From assembly GCF_024124825.1 (NCBI RefSeq), contig NZ_JAMXSS010000002.1:2790001-2854000 (forward strand): 64,000 bases of DNA, read 5' to 3'. A program made the position numbers and the translations under genes. Within the stretch, counting starts at the first letter, position 1; each line of letters opens with the position of its first letter. The DNA is from Arthrobacter sp. H16F315. GTDB lineage: Bacteria; Actinomycetota; Actinomycetes; Actinomycetales; Micrococcaceae. Of this stretch, positions 19,661 to 27,951 are shown piece by piece. A model generated the notes under the pieces. It searched no databases. It was not told the DNA's origin and saw nothing but the letters and a program-made list of their open reading frames with translations.

Positions 19661-19704
19661 CGGGTTGCCGTCCCCGGCGGGGCGAGCGGCTGGCACCAGG
19701 CCAT
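19657..19704 (-). CDS. 15-residue leader peptide coupled to the MFS gene
   Basis: ATG 19704 follows a strong AAGGAG ribosome site and reads MAWCQPLAPPGTATR before TGA, which overlaps the MFS start codon (ATGA). The MFS gene itself lacks a good ribosome site, so ribosomes ending on the leader would re-initiate. Whether the peptide has a sensing role is unknown. Confidence 0.4.
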   Translation of the reverse strand: MAWCQPLAPPGTATR

Positions 19705-19797
19705 TCTCGTCTCCTTGCTCGATGAGAGCCAGAGAAGCGGGCGGAGGAAACCCGCACGCAGCTCGCTCGGTTCGCCGGGGCACCACTCATTGCGGCA

Positions 19798-20124
19798 CTA
19801 CATCTCGCCGAGCTCGAAGATCTCCAAGGTGAACGTCCCTTTCCGCTCGGACAGGAAGGGGTGTCCGTCCGCCAGGGCTCTAGCCGCCGCGAGGCTTTCG
19901 GCTTCCACTATCGAATAGCCGTTCAGGTCCGAGGAGTCCGCCACGGCACCGTCGTCCACCACCGCTGTACGGGAAGGCGTGAACGGTGCGCCAATATCGA
20001 GCAGGGCCGGCCCGATTTTCTCCACCCAGCCGCCCCAGGCGGCAGTCTGCTCCGCTGACTGCTCCGGGGTGAACTGGTCCATCGGTGTGGCCGGACCCTT
20101 GTAGAGATAGATGAACTTGCTCAT
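19798..20124 (-). CDS. YCII-related domain protein
   Basis: A 108-residue protein of the YCII/DGPF dimeric alpha-beta barrel group: KFIYLYKGPATPMDQFTPEQ, then WGGWVEKIGPALLDIGAPFTPSRTAV in part, then YSIVEAESLAAARALADGHPFL. ATG 20124 is favoured over ATG 20139 because AAAGGA lies 7 bases before it. Members are often encoded near ECF sigma factors or SRPBCC proteins; here an ArsR-SRPBCC pair lies upstream on the same strand. Confidence 0.8.
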   Translation of the reverse strand: MSKFIYLYKGPATPMDQFTPEQSAEQTAAWGGWVEKIGPALLDIGAPFTPSRTAVVDDGAVADSSDLNGYSIVEAESLAAARALADGHPFLSERKGTFTLEIFELGEM

Positions 20125-20278
20125 AGCATGTCCTTTCATCTGCGTTCGCCTTTCGAACGGCCCGGCATGGATGCTGAGACCGCCCCGCCCGTGCGAACTA
20201 TTAGGAGGCGGGATTGTGCAAGGGATGCAGCAGATGCGGCCGCCCTGGCATTGTGTGCTCCTGCCGTGAGTTGGCTTA

Positions 20279-21256
20279 TCAGATGCCGGCGACCTCGCGG
20301 CCGGTGAACGCAACGAGGCGCTCCATGCTCGCCGCCGACTCATCGACAAGCGTCTCCGGGGCGAAGTCGCCGCCGCGCTGCTGAGAACTGATCGTGTTCC
20401 GGGCAAGGCCCAGCACGTAGTCCGCGAGTACCGGCGAGACGGTGAGCTCCTGCCCTGTGGCCTTCGCAAAGTCCCAGGCGTGGACCAGGAATTCCACATT
20501 CAGGATATTTGCCACCATCGTGGCGGGAAGTTCCGCGAAGCCCATGTCCACGCTTCCCGCCAGGCCCCGGGCCCGGAAAGCTTCCAGGATGATTTGCGCT
20601 GCGTCGGCGATTCCAACCTCGGGCGGGGCCGTCGGCTGGGCAGGAACGGAAACACCGAGTGCACTGCCGATCGATGCAATCGACCCGAAGAGATGGTTGA
20701 GGAGGCCTTCCACGGTGAAGCCTGCGCAGGGCGTGCGGGCTCCCATGTCAGAGTCCTTGAGTCCGCGGAGAATGCGTTGGACTACGGCGAGGGTGGCTTC
20801 GGCGCTGGCAAGCTCATCGATCGGATCCGGGGCTGCCGCCCAGTCATCGGCACCGGCGTCGCCGGTCGTGGCCAAAAGTACGAGTCGCGCCATAAAGTGG
20901 TTCCAGCCTTGGGCGTGGCCGATCTCCTGCTCCGCGGTTAGCCCGTCGTGGATCAGCTGGACAGTCGTTCCGCCGTCGACCGCTTCCAGGGTCACTGTCA
21001 CAGTCGAGGCACCCGGCGGCAACTGGGTGTCCCCCTCCCATCCCCAGGTGTAGATGACACGTTTACCCGGCTCGATTTCCACAAACGTCCCCAGCGCCAC
21101 ATGTCCAGGCGTAACGGTCCAGCGATAGCCTCCACCGACGCGGAGCTCGACCCTGGCCGCGACGGCCTTCCAACGGCGAAGCCGTTCAGGCTCCGTGATG
21201 AGCAAGAAGGCGGTATCCGGGTCAACCGGGAGGAAAACAGTTTTTGTGTAGGACAT
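20279..21256 (-). CDS. SRPBCC (AHSA1-like) domain fused to TIGR03086-type metal-binding domain
   Basis: A 325-residue two-domain protein. Residues 1-130 form an AHSA1-like START-fold domain (VDPDTAFLLITEPERLRRWKA, PGKRVIYTWGWEG). Residues about 150-325 match the DinB/mycothiol-dependent-isomerase-like family TIGR03086 (LNHLFGSIASIG, NVEFLVHAWDFAKATGQ, with metal-ligand histidines). The start ATG shares a base with the stop of the ArsR gene (TGATG), so both are made together. Such fusions may bind a hydrophobic ligand and act with mycothiol; the reaction is unknown. Confidence 0.82.
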   Translation of the reverse strand: MSYTKTVFLPVDPDTAFLLITEPERLRRWKAVAARVELRVGGGYRWTVTPGHVALGTFVEIEPGKRVIYTWGWEGDTQLPPGASTVTVTLEAVDGGTTVQLIHDGLTAEQEIGHAQGWNHFMARLVLLATTGDAGADDWAAAPDPIDELASAEATLAVVQRILRGLKDSDMGARTPCAGFTVEGLLNHLFGSIASIGSALGVSVPAQPTAPPEVGIADAAQIILEAFRARGLAGSVDMGFAELPATMVANILNVEFLVHAWDFAKATGQELTVSPVLADYVLGLARNTISSQQRGGDFAPETLVDESAASMERLVAFTGREVAGI

Positions 21257-21576
21257 CAGTTCTTCCCTTGCCGTGAAGGTGGGCGGAGCCGGCCGGCGTC
21301 AGCGACCAGCAGATCCAGTTCGTTGGTCCAGAAGGAGTCGAATTGTTCACGCAGCCGGACCATCCCCGAGGAGTCCAAACCGTAGTACCGGTTCCTGCCG
21401 TCCTTTCGGGCCGAGACGAGACCGACGTCGGATAAAAGCAACAGATGCTGCGAGATCGCAGAGCGGCTCACGGGAAAGTTTGCGGAGAGCTCCGTTACTG
21501 TCTTCTCCCCCGCTGCCAAGAGTCGAAGCAGTGCCCGCCTGGTTGGCTCCGTGGCAACTTCCAGAAGATCAGGCAC
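21256..21576 (-). CDS. ArsR-family transcriptional regulator, leaderless
   Basis: A 106-residue winged-helix repressor: PDLLEVATEPTRRALLRLLAAG, TELSANFPVSRSAISQHLLLL (recognition helix), and the wing DGRNRYYGL. No cysteine pair for arsenic sensing is present, so it belongs to the group paired with SRPBCC proteins. The GTG at 21576 is chosen over ATG 21627 because a good promoter ends 7 bases before it (leaderless), which would otherwise lie inside the gene. Presumably it represses itself and the SRPBCC gene. Confidence 0.85.
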   Translation of the reverse strand: MPDLLEVATEPTRRALLRLLAAGEKTVTELSANFPVSRSAISQHLLLLSDVGLVSARKDGRNRYYGLDSSGMVRLREQFDSFWTNELDLLVADAGRLRPPSRQGKN

Positions 21577-21612
21577 AATTAATACGTTAGCTTCGGCTAA
21601 CGTTTTGTGCAA
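21577..21612 (-). promoter_or_regulatory. ArsR autoregulatory promoter/operator
   Basis: On the minus strand -35 TTGCAC (21612-21607), 17-bp spacer, -10 TAACGT (21589-21584), then 7 bases to GTG. A perfect inverted repeat, ACGTTAGC-loop-GCTAACGT (21584-21603), covers the spacer and the -10, the expected place for an ArsR dimer to block transcription. Confidence 0.75.
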
Positions 21613-21738
21613 GTGTTTTTCGGGCATCACACCCGCTCGCTGGTTGGCACAGGCCCGGACACCGCCCGCCGTGGCCGGGACCGTGGATTCGCCCATGGCG
21701 AGGCTCCAACTGCGCCGATATTGTGCGAGGCTTATCGG

Positions 21739-22161
21739 ATGGATCTGGAGGTGTCGGCCGCGCTCACGATTCCCGCGGCGGAACTGGGCTGGCGGTTCTC
21801 GCGTTCGTCCGGCCCGGGAGGTCAGCACGTCAACACCTCGGACAGCCGCGTCGAGCTCACGTGGAATGTCGTCGCCTCCGCGGTGCTTTCGGACGATCAA
21901 CGACTGATGCTGGTCACCCGGCTGGATTCCCGCCTCATCGCCGGAAGCATCACAGTGACCGCTTCCGAGCGGCGTTCCCAGCTGCGCAACCGCGAAATCG
22001 CCTTGGCAAAGCTCGCCGGTCTCGTAGCAGGCGGCCTTGCGCCCGAGGCTGCGCGGCGCCGCGCCACCAAACCGACGCGGGGTTCCAACCGCCGGCGACT
22101 CGCGGCAAAGGAACAGCGCTCGGCGACAAAACGGCAGCGGCAACGGCCGTCAGCAGAGTAG
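21739..22161 (+). CDS. arfB: Peptidyl-tRNA hydrolase ArfB (YaeJ, ribosome rescue)
   Basis: A 140-residue class-I release-factor-like protein. SSGPGGQHVNTSDSRVEL contains the GGQ loop that hydrolyses peptidyl-tRNA on stalled ribosomes. The C-terminal tail (ATKPTRGSNRRRLAAKEQRS in part) is Lys/Arg-rich, as needed to enter the empty mRNA channel. ATG 21739 has GAGG 8 bases upstream; longer starts are not supported by homology. It converges with fmdA. Confidence 0.92.
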   Translation: MDLEVSAALTIPAAELGWRFSRSSGPGGQHVNTSDSRVELTWNVVASAVLSDDQRLMLVTRLDSRLIAGSITVTASERRSQLRNREIALAKLAGLVAGGLAPEAARRRATKPTRGSNRRRLAAKEQRSATKRQRQRPSAE

Positions 22162-22290
22162 CGGGGCCGGCGGATCCCGGTCCTTGGGCTGACGGGCGAG
22201 CCGGCGCCTGCGCAGGCCTCAGCCCAGCGTGCACAAAATGGCGGTCCGGCTTCCTCCGACGGCGGGCCGGCTGACGCTGGGTGTGCTGTG

Positions 22291-22316
22291 GGCCGGGGCG
22301 CCCGCGGGCGCCCGGC
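22291..22316. terminator. Bidirectional GC-rich terminator hairpin
   Basis: A 12-bp stem (GGCCGGGGCGCCC with one bulged G, and GGGCGCCCGGCC) with a two-base loop between the convergent arfB and fmdA genes. No T tract, as often in high-GC actinobacteria. Confidence 0.55.
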
Positions 22317-22324
22317 CCTGGCGA

Positions 22325-23581
22325 TCAGCCGTTCCGGGACATGGGCACGCCCATGCCGGGATCTATCTTGTGCGGGCCCGCAGCCGACGGTGTGACATCG
22401 AAGTCGAAGATGGCTGTGGGGATGTAGACCGTCGAGCAGGAGTTGGGGATATCCACAACACCGGAGAGCCGGCCTTCAATGGGCACGGCTCCCAGGATCA
22501 TGTAGGCCTGCTCTCCGCTGTAGCCGAACTTCTTCAGATAATCGATGGCGTGGAGGCAAGCACGCTGGTAGGACAGGTGCGAGTCCAGATAGCGCTGTTC
22601 GCCGTCCAGTGTCACCGACGTTCCGGAGAAGGCCAGCCACTGTGAGAACTGCGGGTCAACGTTGCCGGGCATAAAGATGGCATTCTCGCTGACGCCGTAG
22701 GTGTCCATGCCGCCTTTGATGATGTCCACCCGGAGGTCTATAAAACCGCCCATTTCGATGGCGCCGCAGAAGGTGATTTCGCCGTCGCCCTGGGAGAAAT
22801 GCAGATCACCCAACGAGAGGTTGGCGCCGTCAACGAAGACCGGATAGAAGATCCGGCTGCCCTTGGACAGGTTCTTGATGTCCTGGTTTCCACCGTTTTC
22901 ACGCGGCGGGGCGGTCCTGGCCGCTTCCGCTGCGACCCGGCTAAAATCCGCCTCGGGCAGGTGTCCGAGTACTGCGTGCCCGGCCTCCGGCGGCAGCGCC
23001 AGGGGTGGGACGCGGTTGGGGTTGGTGGCAATGAGGTCACCTTCGCGCTTGTTCCACTTCGCGAGCAGTTGAGCCGACGGCGCCGTGCCCATCAGTCCCG
23101 GGTGGATTAGTCCGGTAAAGGAAACGCCGGGAACGTGCCGCGATGTTGCGATCTGTCCGGTGAAATCCCAAATGGCCTTATAGGCGTCCGGGAACTGATC
23201 GGTCAGGAATCCGCCACCATTGTTTTTGGAGAAAATCCCGGTGTAGCCCCAGCCCTGCCCGGCGAGAGGACCGGAATCTTCCTGCGGAATGGGACCAACG
23301 TCGAGAATATCAACCACCAGCAGGTCACCTGGTTTTGCGCCTTCGATGGCGAAGGGGCCGCTGAGTTTATGGACGGTCAGCAGGGGAGCATTCAGGATAT
23401 CGTCTGCCGAGTCGTCATTGACGATCGCGCCGTCGAACCATTCCCGGCAGTCCACCCGGAATGACTCACCAGGTTTGACCGTGGCAATGGCCGGGATTTC
23501 CGGATGCCATCGGTTGTGGCCTATTTTTTCCTGGTCCTCGAACTTCTTTGACGAGTCAAGGTTAAATATCTTAGCGGGCAT
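22325..23581 (-). CDS. fmdA: Formamidase/acetamidase FmdA
   Basis: A 418-residue amide hydrolase (FmdA_AmdA family) that splits formamide or short amides to the acid and ammonia. Landmarks are the N-terminal KIGHNRWHPEIPAIATVKPGE in part, VVDILDVGP, the HPGLMGTAPS loop and SLGDLHFSQGDGEITFCGAIEM in part. ATG 23581 follows AAAGGAG by 6 bases. Full family length. It is the last gene of an amiS-fmdB-fmdA operon. Confidence 0.95.
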   Translation of the reverse strand: MPAKIFNLDSSKKFEDQEKIGHNRWHPEIPAIATVKPGESFRVDCREWFDGAIVNDDSADDILNAPLLTVHKLSGPFAIEGAKPGDLLVVDILDVGPIPQEDSGPLAGQGWGYTGIFSKNNGGGFLTDQFPDAYKAIWDFTGQIATSRHVPGVSFTGLIHPGLMGTAPSAQLLAKWNKREGDLIATNPNRVPPLALPPEAGHAVLGHLPEADFSRVAAEAARTAPPRENGGNQDIKNLSKGSRIFYPVFVDGANLSLGDLHFSQGDGEITFCGAIEMGGFIDLRVDIIKGGMDTYGVSENAIFMPGNVDPQFSQWLAFSGTSVTLDGEQRYLDSHLSYQRACLHAIDYLKKFGYSGEQAYMILGAVPIEGRLSGVVDIPNSCSTVYIPTAIFDFDVTPSAAGPHKIDPGMGVPMSRNG

Positions 23582-23617
23582 TGTGTCTCCTTTGACTAGG
23601 TTCCGCTTCTTAGATTC

Positions 23618-23908
23618 CTAGGGCCGCGGTAGTTTCTGGTGTAACGGGTTAGAGGTGTATGGCTGGACCCTCTTGGGGGCGCCCGGAATGCGGGAGTTCA
23701 CCACCTGGGGTTCGGCGGCGCTGCGCACGGTGGTGTCGATTAGTTTGAACGCGGCTGACCCGGACTGTGAAAGGTAGGGACGGCTGATGACGCGGCGGGA
23801 TACGCCGCCGCATGTCGGACAAGCTGCGGTCTCCGGCGCCTCCCCGATCGGGTGATGCGATTCGAACAAAACCTCATGGGAAGGGCAACGGTATTCGTAG
23901 GTGGCCAT
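23618..23908 (-). CDS. fmdB: FmdB-type zinc-ribbon protein
   Basis: A 96-residue protein starting with MATYEYRCPSHEVLFE, the FmdB/CxxC_CxxC_SSSS ribbon. The first cysteine of the usual N-terminal pair is kept as CPSH, with His in place of the second Cys, and CPTCGG supplies the other pair. It lies between amiS and fmdA, 36 bases from fmdA. It is thought to regulate formamidase expression in other bacteria; that role here is inferred from position. Confidence 0.85.
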   Translation of the reverse strand: MATYEYRCPSHEVLFESHHPIGEAPETAACPTCGGVSRRVISRPYLSQSGSAAFKLIDTTVRSAAEPQVVNSRIPGAPKRVQPYTSNPLHQKLPRP

Positions 23909-23959
23909 GGCAGGGTCCTCTCTTGTCCGGGTGGGAGACTATTCCCCCCTACGGGATAT

Positions 23960-24598
23960 TTAGGCGGTCCGGGCCACATTGGTGGGTTGGGGCGCCAGGG
24001 CCCTGTTGCGCATCGCCTTCCGGCCGAGGAAGTAGGCCGCGGCCAGGGCCACCGCGGCAATCGCCGCAACCAGGGCCGCATACCCGTTGTTGGTCTCATA
24101 GCGGCCAAGAAGCAGGAAGAACGCGGGGATGGTGCCGGTCAGGTGGCTGATGAAGACGGTGAACCAACCGGTCATGGTGGTGAGCGAATCCTTCTTCAAC
24201 CCGAGGACCAGGAAGAAGAGGAACCAGAGGACGGCCCAGACAAACCAGATGATGCCGAACACCGGGTCCGCCACCAAGGTAAATTGCAGGACTCCGATCA
24301 CAACGGCACAGGCTGCCACAAACAGCGAGAACCAGCCAAGGCCTTCGCCGCTGATTCCTGTCATTTGCAGGATCCCTACATACAAGTAGGTAAACCCGAA
24401 CAGATACAGACCGGCCGCACCGAAGATAACAGCGGGATCATTGTTGGCCTGAAGGATGATGATCGTCGGAAACACCACCTGCATGGTGCCAACAAAAAAA
24501 TTGAGGATTGCCGCAGACTTCCCCGGGATGACCCCCAAAAGCATCAGCCCGTTGATAAACAGAACTGCTCCAACGTAAAGCAAACCAACACTACCCAT
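23960..24598 (-). CDS. amiS: AmiS/UreI family urea/short-chain amide channel
   Basis: A 212-residue six-helix inner-membrane protein. It matches AmiS/UreI: LLYVGAVLFINGLMLLG at the start, helix patterns FGFTYLYVGI and IIWFVWAVLWFLFFLVLGL in part. It lets formamide, acetamide or urea pass into the cell. ATG 24598 has GGAG 6 bases upstream. First gene of the operon with fmdB and fmdA. The C-terminal helix is followed by a basic tail. Confidence 0.93.
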   Translation of the reverse strand: MGSVGLLYVGAVLFINGLMLLGVIPGKSAAILNFFVGTMQVVFPTIIILQANNDPAVIFGAAGLYLFGFTYLYVGILQMTGISGEGLGWFSLFVAACAVVIGVLQFTLVADPVFGIIWFVWAVLWFLFFLVLGLKKDSLTTMTGWFTVFISHLTGTIPAFFLLLGRYETNNGYAALVAAIAAVALAAAYFLGRKAMRNRALAPQPTNVARTA

Positions 24599-24694
24599 GT
24601 CAACTCCAGCGCGAGGTGAATAGAGACTTTGCGGGCGCTCCCGGCGTTCTTTGACAAGTACTGTGCCCGCCTAAAAAGCCGAAGCAAAATAATG

Positions 24695-24708
24695 TCCTGA
24701 ACTCAGGA
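24695..24708. promoter_or_regulatory. Short palindrome upstream of amiS
   Basis: TCCTGAACTCAGGA (6-bp arms, 2-bp centre) lies about 97 bases before amiS. It could be an operator for the amide operon. No regulator gene is beside it. Confidence 0.35.
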
Positions 24709-24856
24709 TTTATCCCTAGGCTAGACCTCCCGGGCGGCACCCACTAAGGTCCTTTGGCCCTGCCGCTACGGCCGAATTGAAGGGGCAGTTATCGGAGCGG
24801 CGGCCCGGGCCTTGGGCCCGTGGGATGTAACGGGTTGGTTACGGGTTTGGGGTGAC

Positions 24857-24884
24857 CCATCCGGGGTGGGGGTGTTCCCGAAGT
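24857..24884 (+). promoter_or_regulatory. ECF-type (SigK-like) promoter of lipoprotein copy A
   Basis: CATCC at 24858-24862 and CGAAGT at 24879-24884 are separated by 16 bases. The same elements with identical spacing stand before the CHRD gene at 54597-54623. The CCATCC/CGAA pair resembles the SigK promoter described for mycobacterial surface-antigen genes. A 5' leader of about 110 bases follows, with a CACCG-CTTA-CGGTG stem. Confidence 0.6.
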
Positions 24885-24995
24885 ACTCCTGACAGACCAA
24901 GCCGGACCCGCTGGATTCATTGTCAGGACCGCACCGCTTACGGTGTGGCCGCGGGAACGGATACATCCACTGAACTACTTTCAAGGAGCATTCCC

Positions 24996-25673
24996 ATGCG
25001 CACATCGATCAAGACTTTCGCCGGTATCGCAGCGGCCGGTTCGCTGATGTTCTCCCTGGCTGCCTGCAGCCCCTCGGACAACGCTTCCGCCGCCCCGGCG
25101 TCCTCCTCGGCCTCGATGTCCGCTGAGGCGCCCAAGGCGCTGGCCTCCATCCCGGCCCTGACCGGGACCTCCACTGCCGTGAAGCTCGATGCCTCCTTCG
25201 CCAAGGCCCTTGAGACCCTGAAGCTGACCCCGGGCACCGTCGGGACCGCGGCACTGACCGATGGTTCGCTGATCTTCCCGATCACCGGCGGCAAGGTCGA
25301 TTACTACGACCCGGCCAAGGACTACCGCCCGTTCGTGCAGGGCCTGATCAGCCACGCCGGTTCCGGGTTCTCCCTGACCGCCGGAGACACCAAGGTCGAC
25401 CTGACCAACTTCACCATCGACCCGGGCACCTCCAAGCTCTACGGCGACGTCGCGGTCAACGGCACCACCGCCGCGAAGCAGGCCTACATCTTCAACCTCG
25501 ACGGCTCCACCCTCAAGCCCCTCGCCAAGGCCGGCGACACCGCCGTCCTGGAAGGGACCCGGGTGCTGATCTCCGACACCGCCGCCGGCCTGCTGAACAA
25601 AACCTTCAAGACCGACGCCGTGAAAGCCGACATGCTCGTCGGCATCGCCAAAATCACCGTCAACACCAAGTAA
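24996..25673 (+). CDS. Secreted lipoprotein, copy A
   Basis: A 225-residue exported protein. The N-terminus is a lipoprotein signal with basic MRTSIKT, a hydrophobic core and the lipobox SLAAC, then a Ser/Ala-rich linker. The folded part (from about residue 48) has TDGSLIFPITGGKVDYYD, the DLTNFTIDPGTSKLYGDV motif and TAVLEGTRVLISDTAAGLLN, a beta-rich pattern found in actinobacterial cell-surface proteins without an assigned function. ATG 24996 has AAGGAG 7 bases before it. Protein is identical to that encoded at 29267-29944. Confidence 0.8.
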   Translation: MRTSIKTFAGIAAAGSLMFSLAACSPSDNASAAPASSSASMSAEAPKALASIPALTGTSTAVKLDASFAKALETLKLTPGTVGTAALTDGSLIFPITGGKVDYYDPAKDYRPFVQGLISHAGSGFSLTAGDTKVDLTNFTIDPGTSKLYGDVAVNGTTAAKQAYIFNLDGSTLKPLAKAGDTAVLEGTRVLISDTAAGLLNKTFKTDAVKADMLVGIAKITVNTK

Positions 25674-25688
25674 CACCCACCGCAAAAG

Positions 25689-25754
25689 CCGCCGGGTGCA
25701 GGGTCTGCACCGGCGGGGCGTGCCACGGTACCTCCTGTTGGAGGTCCGTGGCAC
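25689..25754 (+). terminator. Tandem hairpins after lipoprotein copy A
   Basis: Two GC-rich stems follow the stop codon: CCGCCGGGTGCAG with CTGCACCGGCGG (25689-25716) and GTGCCACGG...CCGTGGCAC extended by ACCTCC/GGAGGT (25720-25754). They lie just outside the duplicated segment. Confidence 0.6.
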
Positions 25755-25825
25755 TGTGCGTATACCGTAAGGATTACAGGGCGAAGCAGCGCTGCCTGAT
25801 CCGTCTCCTGATAAGGATGTTTGAA

Positions 25826-25915
25826 ATGACCGCAGCCCTGGTGGATGTTGTTCTTCCGTGTCTGAACGAGCGCGGTGCCCTGCCGTGGGTGCTGTCCCGG
25901 CTGCCCAAAGGATGA
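25826..25915 (+). pseudogene. Glycosyltransferase family 2 remnant (N-terminal 29 codons)
   Basis: ATG 25826 opens a peptide (TAALVDVVLPCLNERGALPW, then VLSRLPKG) that is a typical GT2 beginning; it then meets TGA at 25913. The DxD region and the rest of the enzyme are missing; the next about 100 bases encode an unrelated-looking tail ending GTGA at the start of the next gene. It probably results from an internal deletion. Confidence 0.55.
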
Positions 25916-26018
25916 TCAACAGCGTGGATCTGACCGTGGCGGCCATCGCCAAAGAGTGCCTGCCCGGCCGCGTCCTTTGCCGGCTCTCCCCCGGCGCCGG
26001 GGCGGACAGGAAGGCAGC

Positions 26019-27502
26019 GTGAGCGTCATGGCCCGGACCTCACCCAACAACCCAGCGCAGCGGATCCTCCCCGGAGCCGCGGCTCGGCTGGCAGCGCTGC
26101 TGCTCGTGCTCGCGGGCTTGTTGTGGTGGATGGTGGTCCCGCACAACCCCTTCGAATCAGCACCGGTTGTCGGCACCCTGTTGTCCTGGGGCGCGCTTAT
26201 TGGGGCAGTTGGCCTGCTGCGCCATGTTCCACGGCACCGAGTGGGCGCCGTAATCATTGCGGGCACGGTACTGCTGGGGCTGGTGGCCGTAAGTGCGCCG
26301 CCGCGGACCAGCAACGACTCCGCCAGGTATGCCTGGGACGGTATCGTCCAAAAGGCCGGCATCTCCCCCTACTCCTTCGTTCCGGTCGATGAGACGCTGG
26401 CGGCCCTGCGGCCGGAATGGCTGTTCGTCCCGGGAGCCACCAACGACGACGGCCGGCCCGAGTGCGCCCGTGACCTGTTCGGCACCGAATCCGTCCCGGC
26501 CAACGGCTACCCCTCGGGGGCTCCGCTTTGTACGGCCATTAACCGCCCGCATGTGCCCACGATCTATCCGCCGACCGCGGAAATCTACTTTTTCGGCGTG
26601 CGGGCCGCCGTCCCTGACTCGGTCGGATATCTTCCATTCCAAGTGGGGGCCTGCTTGTCAGCATTGCGGTGACGCTGATGCTCATCATTGCCCTGGCCCG
26701 GCGCAGCCTTCCGCTGCACCTGGCAGCCGTCTGGGCCTGGAGCCCGTTCGTGCAGCTTGAGGCTGTGAACAACGCCCACGTTGACCTGCTCGGCGGCGCT
26801 TTGATCCTGACTGCAGGACTGCTGTTGACCGCAGGCAAGCCGCTGCGCTCCGGGGTGGCGTTTGGTGCCGCGGTCGCGACGAAGCTGATTCCGGTGATCG
26901 CCGCCCCCGCGTTGTTGTTTAAGCGTCCTGTCCGCTTCATTGCCGCAGCGCTGACGACTTTCGTCCTCCTCTACGTTCCCTATCTGGCAGTTGCAGGGGC
27001 CGGAGTGCTGGGATTCTTGCCCGGCTACCTCAAGGAGGAGGGCTACAGCCAGCGCGGCGGCACCCGGTTCGGGCTGGCCCAACTGGTCTCCGCTGGTCCG
27101 TGGCCGCAGGTGCTGAGTGCCGCAGCGCTGGCCGCCGTCGCGCTTTGGGTGTTGCGGCGCACCCGGCCCGGGAATGCCTGGGAGCAGCAGACCGTCATGA
27201 TCGGGTTGACGCTGCTGATTGTCAGCCCGAACTATCCTTGGTATGCCCTGATGCTGTTGCCGTTTATTGTCTTGAGCCGGCGCTGGGAGTACGTGGCCAT
27301 CATCCTGGCCCTGGACGCCATCTACATGCTGCCGATCAAGGACCCGTTCACGGTTCCGGTGCATCAAGCGGTCCTTGTGCTCGCAGCCTCGGCCGTCGCA
27401 GCCGGTGTTTGGCGTCGGCGCCGTCGGGAACTTCAGCTTGCGGTACTCGCCGGCCTCGAATCGTCGACGCCGGATGGCGGCGGGTGTGTGTCACCCGGCT
27501 AG
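26019..27502 (+). CDS. Integral-membrane polyprenol-linked mannosyltransferase-like protein, frame-broken
   Basis: About 494 residues when joined. Multiple hydrophobic helices with an extracytoplasmic loop after helix 4 and motifs RYAWDGIVQKAGISPYSF, INRPHVPTIYPPTAE and AVNNAHVDLLGGALIL. These recall the GT-C/GT87 family that uses polyprenyl-phosphate sugars. The frame breaks at the GGGGG run 26645-26649; a sixth G gives FQVGGLLVSIAVTLML. GTG 26019 overlaps an upstream stop (GTGA) and has AGGAAGG in front; ATG 26028 is the alternative. It would transfer a sugar on the outer face of the membrane; acceptor unknown. Confidence 0.75.
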
Positions 27503-27951
27503 TGCCGGTTGGACCTTGCGAAGCGGGCCCGGCGTTCCAGGATCAGGATGCCGGCGGCGGAGGCCAGGGCAAGTAGCGCCCAAAACCATATCAGGTTCAT
27601 GGCGTAGTCGCCTTCGAGTACCGTGACGGACTGCGCTACCGACTTCGCCTTGAGCAGGATCCCCGCCACCAGGGTCACCAGGACACCGGTGAGAAGGGCG
27701 CCGCGCAGGACGGCGGCGGACGCCGGCTGCAGTTTCGAACCGGTCCGGGTCAGAGCCGCCCCGGCAAGGGTGGAGAGCGGCACAATAACGCCGTCGTGGA
27801 TGAGCACGGCAACGGCCATCCACGTCAGCAGGCCGACCAGCTGCGCCGGACCCAACTGGGTTGGCAGCCCCAGCAGCCCGTAGACAATGATGCCCAAGCC
27901 CGCCATGCCCAGCCCGGCCCGGACGGTTTTGAAAGCAGTTGCACGTTTCAC
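27499..27951 (-). CDS. Membrane protein coupled to the molybdopterin oxidoreductase
   Basis: A 150-residue protein with about four transmembrane helices (MAGLGIIVYGLLGL, LVGLLTWMAVAVLIHDGVIV in part, ALLTGVLVTLVAGILL, NLIWFWALLALASAAGILIL). GTG 27951 overlaps the oxidoreductase stop (GTGA) and has GGAGATCCT upstream. Function unknown; the coupling suggests a partner role. Its end overlaps the convergent mannosyltransferase by 4 bases. Confidence 0.65.
   Translation of the reverse strand: MKRATAFKTVRAGLGMAGLGIIVYGLLGLPTQLGPAQLVGLLTWMAVAVLIHDGVIVPLSTLAGAALTRTGSKLQPASAAVLRGALLTGVLVTLVAGILLKAKSVAQSVTVLEGDYAMNLIWFWALLALASAAGILILERRARFARSNRH

Larger units (their letters stand above)
24827..25691 (+). 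repeat. Inverted repeat, copy A (lipoprotein gene with its promoter)
   Basis: About 865 bases repeated in opposite orientation at 29249-30114. The coding part gives identical protein in every frame compared, so the DNA appears identical over the gene; the promoter spacer differs by one G and homology fades upstream of GTGACCCATCC. The repeat ends at CGCAAAAGCCG just past the stop. Confidence 0.9.
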
